Positions 1 through 10,503 of a stretch of 64,000 bases of DNA are shown one piece after another. The notes beneath the pieces were generated by a model. The model made no database searches, had not been told where the DNA came from, and saw only the letters and a program-made list of their open reading frames with translations. Both the position numbers and the translations under genes were made by a program. The DNA is from Orychophragmus violaceus (lineage: Eukaryota; Streptophyta; Magnoliopsida; Brassicales; Brassicaceae), in the NCBI GenBank assembly GCA_030180135.1, contig CM058234.1, positions 36,056,766 through 36,120,765 of the forward strand, given 5' to 3'. The stretch's first letter is position 1. Every line of letters starts with the position of its first letter.

Positions 1-654
1 ACAACGTCTAGAAAACTTGCGATGGTGGGTGAACGTACAATGCTCGTCTGACCTAGCAGGACGCATACTAACGGCGGTTGGTGATATGAGAACGCGAAAA
101 TTTGGAACGTACAACTCGTCCTACGCTTTTCCAAATCCGTCGTGCGGTGGGTGCCGTTTCCGATCGGACGGCGACCCCGAGTGTATTAGCTGTTGGATTT
201 TCTGTATCTCCTACACTTTCGCTCTTTTGTCTTAACTTTTAAAAATGAGAACTTCAGCCTTGCTTAAATCACTTTGTCTATTGTCCTTCAGTTTATTCAG
301 TTTATTAGTTGTTGATTAGATGCACATACAAGTCTCCGGAAATTGTAATGCACGTGCACAAAGTACTATGTGAATGTACATAATCATATTATGAACGTCC
401 ATAATAGACAACCCTTGTTTTTGTTTCCTTCATTTTCTGGGAGGCTCCAATATCCACTTCAACTATCGGCCAGTGTTTCATTTTGAAACAATTGGAAAGA
501 ATGTTCGAATTTAAATTGTTTTGAATTTTATAGGGAGAGAAAGACGCGAGGATGGAGAAAACAATAAATATCCTTAAAACAGTGAGTACATAGATTACGT
601 CCAAAAGAACAAAGTAGCATCAAAACGTAGATATTAAAAAGGTGATATACGGCT
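1..654. other. No recognisable gene; scattered GAACGT motifs
   Basis: I recognise no coding region here. Short matches to the motif (T)GAACGTnCAT occur near 28, 110, 368 and 388. The same motif clusters at 1815-2180 and 45010-45230 on either side of the MULE transposase gene. This stretch is therefore probably part of the MULE or its border, but no terminal inverted repeat could be identified. Confidence 0.4.
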
Positions 655-1119
655 TCAGCAACCGTCGTGCTCCTTAGTCCACGACTCCGCAAGTGAATGG
701 AAGACAACATTGTCGGATATGTATATGTCGGCTATTTCGTCAACAACATGGTCACCTTCTCCGACTTTTGGTTCTTTCAGCAAATTAAAAATTGTTTCCA
801 GAAGTTGAGGAACGGTGTCCAAATAGGTCCACTCGTTCCTAGAAATCAACTTGGGTAGTAAAACGTACCCATTGGCATCAATGTTTGGATGATATATCTT
901 TGTCTTGAAATAGAACCTTGGTGGTTTAAAAGGATATTCAAAAGGAAACCAAAGATAAAACTTGAACACGCCGCCAGAGTATGGGGAATTTTCAGGACCC
1001 ATCATTATGCCTTCACAATTGTTGATATCGCCTTCAACCAGACCCATGCTAGCAAAAGGAAGTGGATTCTTATCCAAACTCTTCATTGCCTTCTTCACAG
1101 CTCTTTGAAATGTCGACAT
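655..1119 (-). CDS. E2 ubiquitin-conjugating-like protein without the active-site cysteine
   Basis: An uninterrupted single-exon ORF of 154 residues starting MSTFQRAVKK at 1119. An in-frame upstream start at 1179 would add 20 residues that do not resemble the family. The UBC fold is recognisable: GPENSPYSGGVF, a YPFKPPRFYFKTK stretch, the HPN motif (YHPNIDANG) and a C-terminal ESWTKEH helix. E2 enzymes carry ubiquitin on a cysteine about eight residues after HPN, in a G-x-(I/V)-C-L context. Here the matching stretch is GYVLLPKL, so the cysteine is replaced by leucine. The product, if made, cannot be a normal E2; it could be a UEV-like non-catalytic variant or a decaying copy. Plant E2 genes usually have several introns, so the single exon suggests a retrocopy or captured cDNA. 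It lies 3' of a MULE transposase on the same strand, among repeat motifs shared with that MULE, which fits capture by the element. Expression is unknown. Confidence 0.7.
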   Translation of the reverse strand: MSTFQRAVKKAMKSLDKNPLPFASMGLVEGDINNCEGIMMGPENSPYSGGVFKFYLWFPFEYPFKPPRFYFKTKIYHPNIDANGYVLLPKLISRNEWTYLDTVPQLLETIFNLLKEPKVGEGDHVVDEIADIYISDNVVFHSLAESWTKEHDGC

Positions 1120-1286
1120 GATATCCTGAATTATGTGTGTCAATAAACTGGTCAAATCTAAAACTACACCAAAATTCAAACAAATATTGTATAACTGTAT
1201 ATTTTACGTCCTTACCTTAACTAGAGGATTCTGAAAGGAAGAAAGATGATGAAACCTAATGAAGTTTTTTCTCACTCACTTCGGGG

Positions 1287-1298
1287 ATATATATATAC
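1287..1298 (-). promoter_or_regulatory. Possible TATA box for the E2-like gene
   Basis: An alternating AT run, ATATATATATAC on the plus strand, lies about 170 bp upstream of the ATG at 1119. Position and composition fit a plant TATA box on the minus strand. No other promoter element was identified. Confidence 0.35.
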
Positions 1299-1814
1299 AC
1301 GCGAAAGAGTTTCTTCAGTGAACGGTCAAATTAGTGAACCGATGCAACTTCTCTCTGACCAGTCAAACCTTGCAACTTTTCGGGACACCTCACACGTATC
1401 AATGCAGCTTTCAATGACATCTCACCCATAGTCGCACGGATTCAATGACAAATGTTCAGTGACAGGTCGCGCAGATTTAACAGCAACTGTTGAATATCGT
1501 AAATGATATTACAATTTTAGAAAATTGAAAATTCGCAAACCATAGTTTTTCCACTTGGCATTTAAAATTCTCATTTAACGGACATATCACCCTAGGATTG
1601 TTTTAGATTAAACATTCATGAAACAGAGTTATGACTCTCAATTAACCAATGTTGCCGCTAAATAATACGACCCAAACCATCGTAATAGTTTACTGCAAAC
1701 AACCAAGATCACACAGCATACGGAAACCAGTCCCATTATCTTCATCAACTTAGATGCATAAGGGAGGGCTTAGGACGAAAGGTAATCAATCGTGTCTTGC
1801 AAACGTGTCTATGG

Positions 1815-2180
1815 ACGGCTTATGAACGTCCATCCATATCAACAAAATGGAAATACATAATAACCATCTGAAAGTACTTGACAACCATGTGAACATACAT
1901 AATAACATATGAACGTAGATAAACACTGCATTAACGTACATTTCTAAAACATCCGATGATAAAATATAGCGATTACACAAGTCTGGTAATATTATACCAC
2001 ATCCTTACAGGTCAAAGTGCGTAACAAACTTATGCACGACCAATCCAAAAGCTCCCGACATTCATACATAGCGATAATACAAAGCTGGTCAAAACAAGCT
2101 TATGAACTTAGATACAAAAATACGTGAACGTGCATAACAAATTTATGTACGTACATACCAAAAAGTGAACATTCATACGT
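1815..2180. repeat. Cluster of TATGAACGTnCATA near-palindromes (MULE flank)
   Basis: At least seven imperfect copies of TATGAACGTnCATA fall in this stretch (around 1820, 1902, 1932, 2105, 2125, 2144 and 2166). The whole 1120-2198 interval has no recognisable coding sequence. A matching cluster lies beyond the other end of the transposase gene at about 45010-45230, so these look like subterminal repeats of the MULE, possibly sites bound by its transposase. That role is inferred from position only. Confidence 0.5.
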
Positions 2181-2198
2181 AGTACCTCTGACACCATA

Positions 2199-2821
2199 TC
2201 AGATAGGATTCTTGCAATTGGTCCTGTTATGTCCTGGCTGGCGGCATCTTCCATATTTGTTTGGCGTCTTTTTCTTGGTTGGTTCCTTTCCACCCTGCAA
2301 AGATACATAACAACCGTCCTAGTCAAATGTTCTGGTTCGACCTTTTTAACTGAGCTTAACCACTTACAAAGAGCTCGAAGAAAGATCTCTTTCTCTTAGT
2401 TTGCGGCCTTCCTGGGGGCCTCCTTGTAAGCGGTGGATGCAGGTCCATATTTTTCAGCTCTTCCGGTACATACTCATCAGCATCAGCGGAGTTGGGGACG
2501 GGTAGTACGCTACCCGCATAAGCAAGCTTCCATGTCTGTAGCGCATACCATTTGTGACATAAGGTCACGGGGTTCAGTTTCAGAAATTTTGCGGCGGCAA
2601 CTGCATGGCAGCAAGGTAGCTTTTGCTTGTCGTAAACCTTGCATGTGCATTTACCAGTGTTTAAGGCAACATGGTAAATCCGATTGGTGAGGGATGTAAC
2701 TTGCACACTTCTCTGTGATGCTCTAGTAACCACCAATTTTGTAGCATCGTCCACCAACGTAAGCAGCAATTTATCCACCTCCGGGGTTACTATAGACTGA
2801 CTCTTCGCTGCCTTGTCTTGT
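2199..2821 (-). pseudogene. MULE (mudrA-like) transposase, C-terminal part with SWIM zinc finger and last intron
   Basis: This is the 3' end of the MULE transposase gene. The ORF to 2369 contains the SWIM-type zinc-binding pattern CTCKVYDKQKLPCCH (CxC...CxH), typical of mudrA proteins just after the transposase core, followed by a basic tail. A consensus donor (GTAAGT) starts at 2367, an acceptor (TTGCAG) ends at 2295, and the frame continues in phase into a short last exon, 2294-2199. That exon encodes a zinc knuckle, YGRCRQPGHNRTNC, in which the expected first cysteine is tyrosine. The gene continues at 21206-21563: removing element B and one GTAAG copy restores the frame exactly. Stops and frameshifts in the upstream pieces make the gene as a whole non-functional. 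Confidence 0.85.
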
Positions 2822-2826
2822 GTAAG

Positions 2827-3156
2827 TGATAGGTCAAGTTTTATTCCCTATACTAACTGCAAGTGCACAACAATATCAATGTAGTATACAGGGTTATCGA
2901 ATCCACAGGGACACTGGTCTCGATAGATCAGAACAGTAGAGATTAATAATAGGAATAAAAGCAGGTAGTGAATTAAATAAAAGCAAGGCGAGAAAGTAAA
3001 TCAGTAGCAGGAATTGGTTGTGAAAGCAATAAACTCCAATTATCTCCAATTAGCTCCAAACCTGATTAAACCTGTAAAAGACTCTAAAATAACACAAAAG
3101 ACACTAAAAACACATCTATATTATGGCATAAAATGGGTAAAAACCATGATATATCA
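2827..3156 (-). repeat. Truncated Athila-type LTR, outer end of element B
   Basis: On the plus strand it runs from TGATAGGTCAAG to CATGATATATCA, the reverse complement of the 1195-bp LTR seen at 20006-21200. About 865 bp are missing from the middle. The join is near 3034, within ACT, a short sequence present at both sides of the lost segment, which suggests a microhomology deletion. Confidence 0.85.
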
Positions 3157-3756
3157 ACAGCCTGTAAACCTGTCCTATTTAGTTCCCTTCTCCCCTTCCA
3201 AAAAAAAAAGAAAAAAGATAATAAACTGAGGATGAGTTAGTAACTCCGAAATGGTCATGGGAATGGTAGCTGAAACTCTCATATCCTGTGCATCCATGGA
3301 ATGTGTCCAAAGTACACCCCTTAACGGGAAGAGCACTGATAAAAAAAATAAAATGATACCCAATGGGGAAAAATCAGAATGCTAAGGAAGGGAAAGAGAA
3401 GAAAGGGACTAGAGAAAGATAGTATGGTGGTCTAGAGCTGATCAGCTAAGAATCCATGTGCCTTTGATCGATACTCCTTAGGTGAGACCGCACTTAAATA
3501 CTTGCAGAAGTCAGTAGGGAGAATTTGAATGCTTGAATGTGATTGTGGAGTTTACTTAGGACAGTTGCTAAGTGTGGGGGAAGTATATGTTGGTCTTGAT
3601 GTCTGCAGGTTGATTCTTTCATGTGGTTTGCTAAGGGGAATCTGAGTGTTGCTGCTTCTAGGATGAAAAGAGTTCCTGAAGAGTTTTCAAACCTCTTCAC
3701 TGCATTTTAGTTCTCTGTTTTGCTTGAGGGCAAGCAAAGGCTAAGTGTGGGGGAGT
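3157..3756 (+). other. Inverted 3' untranslated segment of element B
   Basis: This is the last 600 bp before an Athila LTR. It begins with the TSD ACAGC, contains A-rich and purine-rich tracts, two copies of the AAGTGTGGGGGA tract (about 3573 and 3743) and ends at the LTR at 3757. The same segment appears at 11327-11923, 29270-29865 and 56130-56734. It completes the piece missing from B at 13119 but lies in the wrong orientation, which supports an inversion between the LTRs on its two sides. It holds no credible gene. Confidence 0.7.
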
Positions 3757-4927
3757 TGATATATCATGGTTTATACCCATTTTATGCCATGATATAGATG
3801 TGTTTTTAGTGTCTTTTGTGTTATTTTAGAGTCTTTTACAGGTTTAATCAGGTTTGGAGCTAATTGAAGATAATTGGAGTATTTTGGGACTTTTGGAGCA
3901 TTTTGGCCGAGAGTTTAACTCACTGCCCGATTTGATGATCATGCATCGATCGACACACCTTTGGTGTCGATCGACACACTAGCGAGATGGGCCATACGCG
4001 GCGGTTTAACAAAGTTATGAAGATTTTCAGAGAAGCCCAGAATAGTTCCAGTATTTACACAGAAGCCCCAGCCGAGATTATGCCTATATATTTAGAGTTT
4101 TGGCTTTTATTTTAGATAGGCTTTCATACTTAGAGCTAAGAGATTTTTAGAGATTTTGGGGCTGATCTATTCATGTACTTCATCTATTTTTGGGAAGATT
4201 TCGAACCCCTTTATCTATTTAATTTCTTATATGCAATCTATTATTTCTATGATTTATGTTCCATTAATCATGTCTGAGTAGATCCATAGTTAAGTTTAGG
4301 GTTTCTCATTAAGGATTTTATGACTTGCTAGACTTGTTTAAATTCAGTTAAGGATTCACATGATTAGAATATTCTTCAAACTAAATTATGCTTAATGCTA
4401 GTTCTAACCTGATCAATTAGAATCTAGATCTTAGGTTGCTAAATACGACACGAGAGTGTGGTTTAGAATCTGAACTATTTAGGTTGAGCAATTAAATTAT
4501 TCGCAAAGAGATTTGGCTTAGTTTAATTGTGAACATATCAAACTTGAAATTAATGCTGGTTTAATCTGTTAGTAATTGCAAAGAGATTTGGATTACTGCA
4601 CTTAGACTTAGAGGATTTTCGCAAAGAGATTTGGTTAATTCTAATTCCGTGATTTGAGTTCTAGTACTAAGTTTAATTTGATCCTGACTGATTAACTTGT
4701 CTGCTTGTCTGATTTCCTGAGAATTCCCTAGACTTAGCGCTTTTAGTTTATTGCTTTCACAACCAATTCCTGCTACTGATTTACTTTCTCGCCTTGCTTT
4801 TATTTAATTCACTACCTGCTTTTATTCCTATTATTAATCTCTACTGTTCTGATCTATCGAGACCAGTGTCCCTGTGGATTCGATAACCCTATATACTACA
4901 TTAATATTGATGTGCACTTGCAGTTAG
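3757..4927 (+). repeat. Athila-type LTR, about 30 bp short at its 3' end
   Basis: It begins TGATATATCATGG and matches the 1195-bp family LTR until CTTGCAGTTAG, where it stops before the usual CTGACCTATCA end and joins Copia-derived sequence. It carries a TATA-like stretch (CCTATATATTTAG near 4082) and a palindromic site pair at 3943-3979. Under the inversion model it is a hybrid of B's 3' LTR and E's 5' LTR. Confidence 0.8.
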
Positions 4928-5179
4928 TTGTAGAACATGCACATGTAGTGCCTGAAGTTTGCAAGGGATCTGATGAATGTATATTCGATATACATTCAAA
5001 TGGCGAGTTTCTGAAGAAGTGTCGATCGACACAAAAGTTGCATCGATCGACACAGATCGCGAACCAAAATATTGATTTTGGTTTATAACTTAATTAACTA
5101 CGGTTTGAATCTTGGTTAATTATGTCGTGGTAAAAGTATACATATGAGATATGTGCACAACTTTCACACAAAACTGAAG

Positions 5180-6228
5180 CTCGCAGATCCGAAAGGATCC
5201 GTCACGAACCCGAGAAATGTGGATTTCTCGTAACCAATTGCCATGATCTATTGATCATTGAAAGTGACGGGCCTGCGAATTTTGAAGAAGCAATGATGAG
5301 CATTGACTCCGAAAATGGCTGAAAGCCGCTGAATCCGAAATGGGATCCATGTCACAAAACCAAGTATGACTTGGGTTGATTTACCCGATGGTGTAGAAGC
5401 CATTGTGAGTAAATGGATTTTCAAGAAGAAAAGTTGACATGGATGGTTATATTCAGACGTACAAAGCTAGGTTGGTGGCAAAAGGTTTCAAGTAAATTCA
5501 TGGTATTAACTGTGAAGAAACCTAATCCCAAACACCGTGCTTATGTTCATTCGGATTCTCCTAGAAACCGCCGCTCATAATGGTTATGAGATCTGGCAGA
5601 TGGATGTGAAAACAGTTTTCCTTAATGGAATTCTGGAAAAGGATGTGTACATGACACAACCTGAAGTTTTCATTGATCCTAATGAAGCTAGGAAGATATG
5701 CAAGCTTCACCGATCCATTTATGGATTGAAGCAAGCATCTCGGAGTTGGAATCTTCGTTTTGATAAAGTAATCAAAAGGTTTGATTTTATCAGAAATGAA
5801 GAGGAACCGAATGTTTACAAGAGGACTAGTGGGAGCGCAATTGCATTTCTAGTATTGTATGTTGATAACATACTACTTCTCGGAAATGAAGTTCCATTGT
5901 TTCAGTCTGTTAAGACTTGATTCGAAAGTCGTTTTTTGATGAAAATATGGGAGAAACTGTATACATTCTTGGAATAAGAATCTATGGAGATAGATTGGAT
6001 AAGCCAATTGGATGGTGTCAAGATACTTATGGTGATAAGGTCTTGCACAGGTCCAATATGCAGGATTCCAAGAAGGGCCTCGTGCAAATGACTCTTGGTA
6101 TTATTCTTAGCAAGACGCAGTGTCTTTCAACACATGCTGAGCAAGAGCGAATGAGGATCAGACTACTGCTAAAGGCATTAGATGTCTTAAGATGTGATCT
6201 TAATTTTAGTGGGAGTTGTTGTTGTTAA
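5180..6228 (+). pseudogene. Copia reverse transcriptase remnant
   Basis: Fragments in several frames match the Copia RT seen intact at 35800-36800. The best piece, 5537-5920, holds WQMDVKTVFLNGILE, SIYGLKQASRSWNLRF and LVLYVDNILLLGNE. The catalytic YVDD box has become YVDN, and frame breaks occur on both sides, so it is non-functional. A final piece (5917-6228) covers the part after the box. It faces the same way as the LTR at 7023. Confidence 0.85.
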
Positions 6229-7022
6229 TTTTAGTTATGATATGATGTTCGTATAAACATAATTTGATTATGTTATTGAAATCTGACATCTGTATTATTT
6301 AATAATGGTTATTAAATAATAGTCCCAAAGTAATTTATGACATTTTATAGGTCATCAAGTAAGTGACTTGATCATGAAACCCTATAGATAATGAATGACA
6401 TAAATTATGTTGGTCCCTGGTCAAGGTTGTTAAAGTGGGACATTAACAACCGCGTGAGACTAGTATGTGAGGTGACTGATGACTAAGTTTCATGGAGTCA
6501 TTAATAAGAGTATTAAAGTCAATCACATAGATATGTGTTGGAGAACACAGGATCGGACATGACCCACTGATGAGAACTCTACGAGATAGTTATATAAGTG
6601 TCATGAGAGTTTTCATTACGACTATAGAGTATAGTCCTTAGACCTGAGTTCATCATGTTTTCTTACATATGAATTGGTCCGCTTTAACCCTGTCAAACGT
6701 CAGCCGTAACTGGTGACTATAAAGGCATTGATTGGGCGTATCATGAAGTGTGTGAAGAAACAGGGATGGAACAAGATGGGATTTGTCCCTCCTATATAAC
6801 AGGAGATAAATATCTCAGGGCCCATCGAAGATTTGATACTGAGAAATGTGTGGCCACACTCAAACGAGGTGATTGTCAGTCGTTTGTATTGTCAGTATAA
6901 ATCGGAGTTCGATGAACATGATCTTGGCTAAATAAGGGTGACACAGATCTTGCCTTATTCCAGATCGAGATATAGTGACAAAGGGATTGAAGGAATAGAT
7001 GATTCCAGTACAAGTGGGAGAT

Positions 7023-7699
7023 TGTTGGGAATGTCCTGAAATCTATTGTACTTACTCCAAGTGAAAGTCGTATTGTCGAGATGAGACAATCATATGACAC
7101 TAGGTAGTCATAATGCTTTGCTAGAAGCCACTTATGATCAATGAGTTTAGAACTCATTGCTAGTGTTATGTGATCCTACAGGGTCACACACCTAAGCAAA
7201 CTGGACGTTAAAGACGAGGTTGATCATTAATGTAATGATCTAGTGAATGCATATTTGATATGCATTCGATATCAATGTTCTGGGACTGCATCGATCGATG
7301 CATATAGTGCGATCGATGCACTCGCGGATTAATCAGATTAATTCGGTTAATCGTTGGTTAATTCCGTCATGGTTTAAGTCGACATATATAAGATATGTGG
7401 TCGACCTAAACTGATCCCTAACCAAATAGACAGCCACCAGAACACAGAAAGAAACCTCTCTGGAGATTAGATCTCTGTAAGGCACTAGCATCCCTGCAGT
7501 TCAGTTTGTGTGCGTGTGGATACCAGTAGAGGCGCAGCATTTGAGGCGCTCTAGATCTCGATTATCTGCAAATCTTCCGCTGCTAATCACCAGGTAAATC
7601 TGAGATCCCATAGATTCAATTACATGAACCCTAGATCCTAGGCTTGGAATTCAGACCAGGATTGCCTAATTGGATTAGGATCTGCTAGAAATTCCTTCA
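7023..7699 (+). repeat. Copia LTR (677 bp) of the damaged element
   Basis: It runs from TGTTGGGAATGTCC to TTCCTTCA, directly after the tract AAGTGGGAGAT. It is related to, but clearly diverged from, the Copia LTRs at 31211 and 58661. It contains a palindromic pair (GCATCGATCGATGC and GCGATCGATGC, about 7291-7322), here only 18 bp apart. Confidence 0.8.
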
Positions 7700-8106
7700 T
7701 TGAGGACATCCCGGTGAGAGTTGGAAACTATTTAGTTCCAACAGACTTCCTAGTGCTGAAATATGACTGTGATCCGGATGAAGCATTGTTACTTGGAAGA
7801 CCATTTTTGGCTACAGCGGGAGCAGTAATTGATGTTAGGAACAGCCTGATAGACCTCCACCTGGGAGATGAACCGCTGCGTTATGAGATGGATAAGCTGC
7901 GAAGACCACTAATAGATGGGCAGACATTCCCCATCATGGAAGCAGATGATGGGCAGCCGGATGACACTGTGATTATAGATCCTGGAGCGCATTTGAATCC
8001 ATCTTTTCTTGGACACGAGCATTCTATGACAGTCTACTCGCCACCCTGGATGAGGAGACTTGAACGGAGACAGAAAAAGTCTCTGTCAAGATCTCTTGGT
8101 GCCTAA
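7700..8106 (+). pseudogene. Element E gag-protease, C-terminal fragment
   Basis: The frame opens directly at the Copia LTR end and encodes the second half of an Athila-type aspartic protease (LLLGRPFLATAGAVIDV, then LIDLHLGDEPL). A tail ending YSPPWMRRLERRQ and a stop at 8104-8106 follow. The D-(L/T)-G active site lies in the lost part. The same tail occurs at the end of gag-protease in element F, so in this lineage the protein ends here and does not run on into RT. A spacer with the conserved sequence CTGAGTGGGAGGCAACCCAC follows. Confidence 0.85.
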
Positions 8107-9022
8107 AAGATCTTGTTCGTCCGGTCAAGCTAAGGACCTTAAACAAGCGCTGAGTGGGAGGCAACCCACTGTTAGGTTTAGTTGTTTTTCCTTTTCATTT
8201 TTGGTGTTTTTCTTAGGATTTCACGTTTTTATTGGTTTTTAAGTTTCAGATACAGAACTCGAATTTGGAGATGTGTAACGATCGATGCACTTGCGCACCG
8301 GTCGTTGCAAGGAGATTTGACGAAGAGGGGTAATCGCATTGTGACGATCGTTGCTCATACGCAACGGTCGTTGCAATTGGTTCAATAGCAAAATTAAGGT
8401 ACGCGCTAAACCGGAAATCGATTTCGATTTGACCAGCATCGGTCGTTGCCTTTAAGCAACAATCGTTGCATACACGATCGAGGTAAGTTGTCTTAAACCC
8501 TTCTCTTCTCTTTTCTTCCTCATTTCACCGTCCGTACACCGTGAGCTCACACACAAAAATCCCACTTTCTTCATCATTTTTCTTCGTTCCAATTGCTAAT
8601 ACTTCCGATTTTACACTCCAAAACCGTTTCTATAGCTCTTATCTCGAGAATCTAAGGTAATGTACCTCTATTTTTCAAATTTTCGGATTCAATATTAAGG
8701 TTTTAGGGTTTGAGAATTTTGAACTGAAATTTGATGAGGCATGCGTAATTAGACCAATTTATGGTGATAGGTTATGATTTTGAGCTGATTTGCGATAATG
8801 TGGCACGAATTTGAGCTGATTTTGATTGATTGTTTGCGGCGAAATCACCTTGCAACGGTCGTTGCATTTATGCAACGGTCGTTGCTTTGTGATTTTGGGA
8901 AATGTTCGATAAATGAAATCGCCTTGCAACGATCGATGCCTTATATGCAACGGTCGTTGCTTTGCGATTTCACAGAGAGTTGCCGAGACTTATATTGTTT
9001 GAATTTTGTTTCTTTTTTGTAG
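8107..9022 (+). other. Leader and predicted intron before the ATHILA-ORF1-like gene (element E)
   Basis: No protein gene is visible. The segment holds palindromic site copies at about 8278-8372, 8438-8475 and 8850-8963. A consensus donor AG/GTAAGT lies at 8482/8483 (alternative AG/GTAATG at 8656/8657), and a pyrimidine-rich acceptor ending TTTTTTGTAG at 9022 sits directly against the ATG. The homologous segment of element F has both donors and the acceptor at matching places, so a spliced mRNA for the downstream ORF is likely. Confidence 0.6.
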
Positions 9023-10503
9023 ATGGCATCTCGCAGACAGCCCCGCAAGAAGCAAGCAACAACATCAACAGCCACGAGACAGTACCTTCCACCACTAGAG
9101 TGGTTTCACAGACACTCTCAGCCACCTGAGCCATATGTTAGAGTGGGCCCAGCAGTAGCACTGCCTTGGCCCCGAGCAGATATGACGGAGATCCCTACAG
9201 CCAGACAGTGGCCAGATAACATTCGCACGTTCCTCATGATTGCAGACTTCACAGAGCGACCACTGCTTGACCAGTGGGATGAGCATGATTCACTTCTCTA
9301 CAGTGGTTGGTGTGGTATGACCATCAAGCCAACCAAGTTCGCTGACTACTCTGCCTGCAAGATTCTGGGGATCGATGAGAAGGTACTTGCTGTGTGCAGA
9401 GGCATTGGCCTAGGGACAATGCCAATGCGCTCTTATGATCTCTATCCTGAGCTGGTCAGGCAGTTGCTAGCCACATGCAGAGTGGTTTACACAGATCCTG
9501 ATAGCAGGAGCGCTACAGGAGGTATCTTTACCTTCATGAGTTGGGGAGTCAGGTATCGGATTCCTCTACTAGATCTTTGCAGGATCTACGGGTTCAGTAC
9601 TGAGCCGAGGCGCATTGCTATGCCACTTGAGTGGGATCCAAATGAGGCTCGAGCATTCTGGGAGTGTATTGGCAGTGGTCGATACAACTCCAGGACCACA
9701 CCGGTGAAGATGATGAGGCATCCTGTGCTGAGATATGTCTCGCGTATCTTGTGTTGGAGCTTGCTATGCAAGTATGAGTCCAACAAGATGCGTAAGTATG
9801 AGATGGAGATGCTGTTTATGGGGCTGCGAGATCAGTTTAGAGGTTCTGGCGTGAGAGATCCTACTACGGGTCTCAACTTGGGAGCTGTTTTCGCTTTGCA
9901 TTTGTGTGATCTGCAGATGAAGCCCTTTGATGGAGTCAGTACTGAGACGGTAGGGAGCTTGCTTACTCCCATTTTTATGCATTGCGGGATTCCTCTACAT
10001 GGCACAGAGCGTGATAGAGCCCAGGAGTTCCTAGACTTCAGTCATTTGCAGAGCGCTACCTGGCTCAAGACCCGACCACTGGGATGTGTGGTATAGAGCT
10101 TCCTGCTGCTAGGTGGACATGGATTGATACATTGGAGGCTCTGAGATTTCAGCCTCCAGAGACTGAGCAGCGTGGGATTCCTACTATGGCTCATCCGCTG
10201 GGAGAGCCTTCCACACGAGCTTCGACCTCTGATGCTCCTACCCCTGCGCCTGCACCTGCTACTGCCCCGGTTGATATTGGCCCTTATCCTGAGATCACAG
10301 TACCCTACGGTGATATGTCTGAGGCTGAGTGGAGAGAGCGTAGTGATGGGATCTGGAGGACCGTTTGGGAGTGGATGCGTGGCTGCACTTGCAGGAGACA
10401 GCCACCAACTCATCAGCCCGTCCCTGCTTCACAACGTAGACAGCGTTCTCCTACGGACGTCAGTGATACTGAGCGCTATGGAGGGATTGATGATAGCGAG
10501 TGA
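9023..10503 (+). pseudogene. ATHILA ORF-1-like protein (element E)
   Basis: The first ORF (ATG 9023 to 10096, 357 residues) starts with a basic stretch (MASRRQPRKKQATTS) and runs through a globular region with FADYSACKILGIDEK, RYRIPLLDLCRIYGFSTEP, RHPVLRYVSRILCWSLLCKYE and GLNLGAVFALHL. This resembles the ATHILA ORF-1 family (PF03078) of Brassicaceae retrotransposons. A small deletion near 10070 shifts the frame, and the remainder continues to 10503 with GDMSEAEWRERSDGIW and a basic CTCRRQ tail. The biochemical role of this family is not known to me; it is not gag, protease, RT or integrase. The start is supported by the acceptor sequence directly before the ATG and by the equivalent start in element F at 53832. 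It lies downstream of gag-protease in the env-like position. Confidence 0.75.

Larger units (their letters stand above)
4928..7699 (+). mobile_element. Damaged Ty1/copia element inside element E
   Basis: About 4950-5165 resembles part of the LTR at 7023-7699: both have an expanded GATCTGATGAATG-like stretch, the palindromic site pair, and the TATAAGATATGTG-like end. The sequence then jumps directly into pol at about 5180, so the 5' LTR end, primer site, gag, protease and integrase are lost. RT remains as a pseudogene, followed by an 800-bp 3' noncoding region (6229-7022; no gene seen), the tract CAAGTGGGAGAT, and the 3' LTR. Confidence 0.75.
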
